This document shows positions 39,632 to 42,284 of a DNA stretch of 42,284 nucleotides, piece after piece. Made by a program: the position numbers and the translations under genes. The notes below the pieces were generated by a model. It made no database searches, had not been told where the DNA came from, and worked only from the letters and a program-made list of their open reading frames with translations. Origin of the DNA: an uncultured Eubacteriales bacterium (GTDB lineage: Bacteria; Bacillota; Clostridia; Oscillospirales; Butyricicoccaceae); contig CAJUGU010000017.1 of the NCBI GenBank assembly GCA_910586105.1, positions 1 to 42,284 on the forward strand. The letters run 5' to 3'. The number at the start of each line of letters is the position of its first letter. Within the stretch, counting starts at the first letter, position 1.

Positions 39632-39793
39632 ATGTCAGGCAAACTGGGAAAAACGGTCACAAAAAAGACCGATCAGATGATCGGCAAACTGATCCGGAAA
39701 ACGGTCGAAAACGAATCCGATCAGGCGATCGGAAAGCTGGTTCGGAAAGCGGCCACGCATAAACTCAAATCCATGGTAAAGGGGCAAAAATGA
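39632..39793 (+). CDS. Small cationic protein, 53 aa
   Basis: 53 residues, ATG with GGAGGTG seven bases upstream, stop TGA at 39791. Highly basic with a short internal repeat: T-D-Q-M-I-G-K-L-I-R-K-T and S-D-Q-A-I-G-K-L-V-R-K-A, each preceded by Lys/Glu. The helices would be amphipathic. No family recognised. It lies 48 bases before a small membrane-protein gene and may share its transcript. The clear ribosome binding site and repeat make it a likely real gene; membrane or nucleic-acid binding is possible. Confidence 0.65.
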   Translation: MSGKLGKTVTKKTDQMIGKLIRKTVENESDQAIGKLVRKAATHKLKSMVKGQK

Positions 39794-39841
39794 CCCCGAA
39801 CGGACAGTTCGCCGCTGTGTCAGGAACGGGAGGCCTTACGG

Positions 39842-40240
39842 ATGAAAAATTTTGAAAATCGCGCCTGTCGGCGCAGCTTTATCACCTTTTGGGGACTTTT
39901 CGCGGTATTTACCGCCTTCTTTTGGCTGTTCACCGGCCTGACGGACGGTATGGCTTACGCGCTGCTGTTTTTCTGCCTTGGGCTGCCGTTGTCAGCGCTG
40001 GGCGTTTCGGTCGTTTGGGGATCGCAAGGCGATCCCTGGGCGTATGCCCTGCCGCTACTGCTTTGCGTCAGCAGCCCGCTGTTGGATCTCTGTACCTTCC
40101 GCCTGATCGCCTTCTTCGCCGGAAATCCCCTGTATGCCCCCGATTGGACGTTTGCCCCGCTGGTGCTGCTCTGTTCGGCGGTCGGGCTGGGGATCGGCAG
40201 GCTTTGGCGCTTCCTCCTCCGTCGGAGGAAAGCCGCATGA
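39842..40240 (+). CDS. Integral membrane protein, 132 aa
   Basis: 132 residues, ATG with GGGAGG. Four hydrophobic segments at ~12-32, ~36-58, ~65-90 and ~100-122, with Arg-rich ends (R-A-C-R-R at the start, R-F-L-L-R-R-R-K at the end). No conserved motif that I recognise. Its stop overlaps the start of the DUF3795 gene (ATGA), and the GGAGG for that gene lies within its last codons. Confidence 0.7.
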   Translation: MKNFENRACRRSFITFWGLFAVFTAFFWLFTGLTDGMAYALLFFCLGLPLSALGVSVVWGSQGDPWAYALPLLLCVSSPLLDLCTFRLIAFFAGNPLYAPDWTFAPLVLLCSAVGLGIGRLWRFLLRRRKAA

Positions 40241-40785
40241 AGGGATATTCCAGACCGGAACGGACGGTCTCGCTTTGCGGGCTTTGCTGTGCGCTCTGCC
40301 CCATCCATCAGATGGAAAACGGATGCCCCGGCTGCGGCGGCGGGGACGGGCAGCAGTCGTGCGCGATCTGCCGGTGCGCTTTGGCGCAGGGGGAGCCTTC
40401 CTATTGTATGGCGTGCGGGGAATACCCCTGCGAACGGCTCGCACATTTTGATGATTTCGATTCGTTTGTCCCCCATCGCCAGCGCGAGACCTTCGCCCGG
40501 ATGCAGGCGATCGGGGCGAAAGCCTTCTGCGCGGAAGTCCGCGAAAAGGAAGCGTTCCTGCGCGTGCTGCTGGACGGGTATAACGACGGGCGGCGGAAAT
40601 CATTGTTTTGCACTGCGGTAAACCTGCTGCCGCTCGACGCGGTGCATTGCGTCCGGGCTGCGCTCCCGGCCTCGCCGGAGACGCTGCCGCTGAAAGAACG
40701 GGGCGCTCTGGCGGCGTTCCTGCTCCGGCAAGAAGCGGAGACGTTGGGAATCTCCCTAAAGCTGCGCAAAAAGCCGAAAGGCTGA
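40237..40785 (+). CDS. DUF3795-domain cysteine-rich protein
   Basis: 182 residues from ATG 40237 with GGAGGAAA. The first ~70 residues carry the DUF3795 cysteine pattern: C-G-L-C-C-A-L-C-P, C-P-G-C-G-G-G, C-A-I-C-R-C-A, Y-C-M-A-C-G-E-Y-P-C. Eleven or more cysteines in pairs suggest zinc or an iron-sulfur cluster. The remainder is helical. Cytoplasmic; its biochemical role is not known to me. It is coupled to the membrane protein upstream. Confidence 0.85.
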   Translation: MKGYSRPERTVSLCGLCCALCPIHQMENGCPGCGGGDGQQSCAICRCALAQGEPSYCMACGEYPCERLAHFDDFDSFVPHRQRETFARMQAIGAKAFCAEVREKEAFLRVLLDGYNDGRRKSLFCTAVNLLPLDAVHCVRAALPASPETLPLKERGALAAFLLRQEAETLGISLKLRKKPKG

Positions 40786-40963
40786 CTGGCACGCGATCCC
40801 GCAGGAAAGTTATCCGGGCGATTTTTATCCAGACCCGCGCGAAGGCGCTGGCCGAAAATCGCCGCCTGTCGCTTTTCACGAGAGCAGCCGCCTTGAATCA
40901 GCGCCGTTTCCATTCCGAAGCGTCTCGCGTTATCTCCCTGCGCGTCCCCATCCATGAAGACAA
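40786..40963. other. Short non-coding stretch after the DUF3795 gene
   Basis: Nothing with coding features. It ends in a hairpin terminator. Confidence 0.5.
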
Positions 40964-41000
40964 ACGCCCCTCCGAGCGCAGCCCGGAAGGGTGTTTTTTT
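40964..41000 (+). terminator. Terminator downstream of the DUF3795 gene
   Basis: ACGCCCCTCCG and CGGAAGGGTGT arms (one mismatch, one wobble) with a loop of about nine bases, then seven T. Confidence 0.82.
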
Positions 41001-41080
41001 ATTGGATGTTCGGAAACGGTTGACACATCGTCTGCCGCGAGCCTTCGCCATCATCCGGCTCCCCCAGTTCCCAAACCGGT

Positions 41081-41281
41081 CTATTCCGTGAAACGGAACA
41101 GCTCTTCGACCGTGCAATCGAACACGGCGGCAATGTCCATTGCCAGCCGCAGCGACGGGTTATATCGGCCGTTTTCCAAATTGCCGATCGTCTCGCGGCG
41201 GACGCCGACCAATGCGGCAAGCTCCTCCTGCTTCATTTTGGTTTTGGCGCGGTATTCGCGGATACGGGTTTGCAGCTTCAT
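41081..41281 (-). CDS. XRE-family transcriptional regulator
   Basis: 66 residues from ATG 41281, overlapping the upstream stop (ATGA). Compact Cro/C1 helix-turn-helix: I-R-E-Y-R-A-K near 6, K-M-K-Q-E-E-L-A-A-L-V-G-V-R-R-E-T-I near 15-33, L-E-N-G-R-Y-N-P-S near 36, and V-F-D-C-T-V-E-E-L-F near 53. This short type is common in Firmicutes, paired with a small membrane protein. The probable binding sites are the two direct repeats at 41636-41666, so it would regulate its own operon. Confidence 0.92.
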   Translation of the reverse strand: MKLQTRIREYRAKTKMKQEELAALVGVRRETIGNLENGRYNPSLRLAMDIAAVFDCTVEELFRFTE

Positions 41282-41622
41282 GAGCGCGCCCCCCAGGCCC
41301 CGCGCAGCTCCGACGCCGCCATCAACAGCGAGAACGTACCCGCCGACGCGGCAAACGCAAGGGCAAACGCAGCTCCCGCCCATTCCGTGCATCCAGAAAC
41401 CAGCGCCGCGCCTAAGCCGATCCCGCTGACGGCCATCAGCACAAAAAACGCGGCGGCGGCAGCGCGGCGGACGTTTTCACGGAACATTTCATCCGGTATC
41501 ACGGTGAAATAATAAAAGTAGGCGCAGAAGCCGAAAAAGCCGTAGTAACCGCTTTGTCCGGTGTATGCCCCCAGCAGGCCGAGCGCTCCAAAGAAACCCA
41601 AAAATCCGAGCTTGTTTTTCAT
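41278..41622 (-). CDS. DUF3796-like membrane protein
   Basis: 114 residues from ATG 41622 with GGAGGG; the longer frame from 41676 crosses the operator. Starts M-K-N-K-L-G-F-L-G-F-F-G-A-L-G-L-L-G and has a Gly/Phe/Tyr-rich hydrophobic N-terminus, then hydrophobic segments at ~67-88 and ~92-112. The pattern fits DUF3796, small membrane proteins encoded just ahead of an XRE regulator. The pair is likely a signalling unit, with the membrane protein sensing envelope state; this is inference. Confidence 0.8.
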   Translation of the reverse strand: MKNKLGFLGFFGALGLLGAYTGQSGYYGFFGFCAYFYYFTVIPDEMFRENVRRAAAAAFFVLMAVSGIGLGAALVSGCTEWAGAAFALAFAASAGTFSLLMAASELRGAWGARS

Positions 41623-41635
41623 GTCAATCCCTCCA

Positions 41636-41666
41636 TGATGTGATATTTTTTTAACTTGATGTGATA
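41636..41666 (-). promoter_or_regulatory. Direct-repeat operator of the DUF3796-XRE operon
   Basis: TGATGTGATA occurs twice on the plus strand (41636-41645 and 41657-41666), 21 bases apart, i.e. two turns of the helix. They lie just downstream of the -10 box, well placed for autorepression by the XRE protein. Confidence 0.75.
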
Positions 41667-41695
41667 AATATACCATATCTCATACCCATTGTCAA
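41667..41695 (-). promoter_or_regulatory. Promoter of the DUF3796-XRE operon
   Basis: On the minus strand TTGACA (41695-41690), 17-base spacer, TATATT (41672-41667). Near-perfect sigmaA boxes, about 45 bases before the start codon. Confidence 0.9.
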
Positions 41696-41731
41696 CCCCA
41701 TTTTGAGGGCGGCGCAAAAAATGTTTTGACA

Positions 41732-42284
41732 ATAGGTAAATGCAAGATTTTTTGATTTTATTTTTTCAGGCGGGCGGCTGTCCGGGCTCCCCGTTCAAAA
41801 CAGAAGGGAAATCAGGTCCCCGAACACCTGTTGGAACGTCTCTACCGCAGGTTTGTCAAGCGATTTGTGTAAAAAAGCGAGAAGGGATTTATAGCAGAAG
41901 GGGCAGCTTTCGTATCAGTCGGGAGCAAGCGCTTGGATGCGCCGACAAATGGCGCCATCTACCTCTAGCTGATTGCCGACAAGCGCCCAGTTCGGAATCG
42001 GAAGCTGAAGAATCAACTGTGTAAATGCAAATATCCCATAAAAATTAGACCATACTGAAGATGCAGCTAATCAAGGCAACGCTGAGGAGCGGCCAGACGC
42101 AGGCTGTGAGCGATTACAGTAGAAGGAGCAGCGGCTGACGCCGCTCCTTCTTACTACCGGGTCGCTCCAAAGCGGATAAACCTCGGGAGTTTGAGGGCTG
42201 GCCCTCAAACGTCACATCGGGCAGGCATACGCCCTTCGAAAAATACGGTAAACTGAGCATATGCCAGCCCCCAATCTCGAACCG
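41732..42284. other. Unassigned right-hand end
   Basis: A 94-codon plus-strand frame from 41740 has no ribosome binding site and Gly/Arg/Ser-rich composition, so I do not call it a gene. The motif TGTGTAAA occurs at ~41866 and ~42019, flanking ~150 bases. A hairpin AGAAGGAGC (42121-42129) with GCTCCTTCT (42143-42151) follows, without a T-tract. It could be a decayed mobile element, but I see no transposase. Confidence 0.4.

Noticed and set aside
41740..42024. 94-codon plus-strand frame near the right end
   Set aside because: No ribosome binding site, biased composition, no similarity to a family that I know.

Overview
The window looks like a chromosomal segment of a GC-rich, endospore-forming clostridium (Oscillospirales-type Firmicute; this placement is my inference). 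The evidence is strong GGAGG ribosome binding sites throughout, a SpoIID-type sporulation lytic transglycosylase, an L27 precursor with an N-terminal leader next to the Firmicute protease Prp, the rplU-prp-rpmA-obg cluster, and many UUG/GUG starts.

1-14.5 kb (mostly minus strand) is the structural block of a podovirus-like prophage. In transcription order, from right to left, it holds: an N4-gp56-type major capsid gene, a small capsid-linked gene, an internal terminator, a connector-like gene, a beta-propeller tail protein, a tail fibre with a self-cleaving S74 chaperone, a virion protein, a 1137-residue multidomain protein (amphipathic/membrane-active region, HExxH metallopeptidase, nuclease-like domain), a baseplate protein with collagen-like repeats, a carbohydrate-binding protein and a second baseplate paralogue cut by the window edge. 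Two things stand out. Downstream of the 1137-residue gene sits a headless but fully open alternative C-terminal cassette (2695-4740), flanked by two stretches of homology to the full gene, which suggests toxin-tip switching. A 46-codon gene with its own promoter and terminator lies in the opposite orientation inside the late genes (moron-like). No portal, scaffold or terminase precedes the capsid gene.

14.5-20.2 kb is an accessory island of short genes: a DUF3592-like membrane protein, a DUF7674-like protein, an uncharacterised acidic protein, a 5'-truncated brnT with intact brnA, an ankyrin-type protein, a small membrane protein, a DUF6891-like protein and a Uma2 nuclease. Several resemble immunity or toxin-antitoxin genes.

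20.2-27.8 kb is core chromosome: obgE-rpmA-prp-rplU transcribed from one promoter through a probable L21 leader, with an attenuator before obgE; a PfkB-family sugar kinase; SpoIID; citrate synthase; and a patatin-like lipase.

28.0-35.2 kb is a carbohydrate-catabolism cluster: a LacI-type regulator, an IolG-like dehydrogenase, a zinc alcohol dehydrogenase, a periplasmic-type sugar-binding lipoprotein, a second Gfo/Idh/MocA dehydrogenase and a xylose-isomerase-like TIM barrel enzyme. Pairs are coupled by ATGA overlaps. Two related leader elements precede the first dehydrogenase and the binding protein. No ABC permease or ATPase is present.

35.9-42.3 kb holds gdhA (glutamate dehydrogenase), pgcA (phosphoglucomutase), a 53-residue cationic protein, a membrane protein coupled to a DUF3795 cysteine-rich protein, and a divergently oriented DUF3796-XRE regulator pair with direct-repeat operators. 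The last 550 bases hold no gene that I can support.
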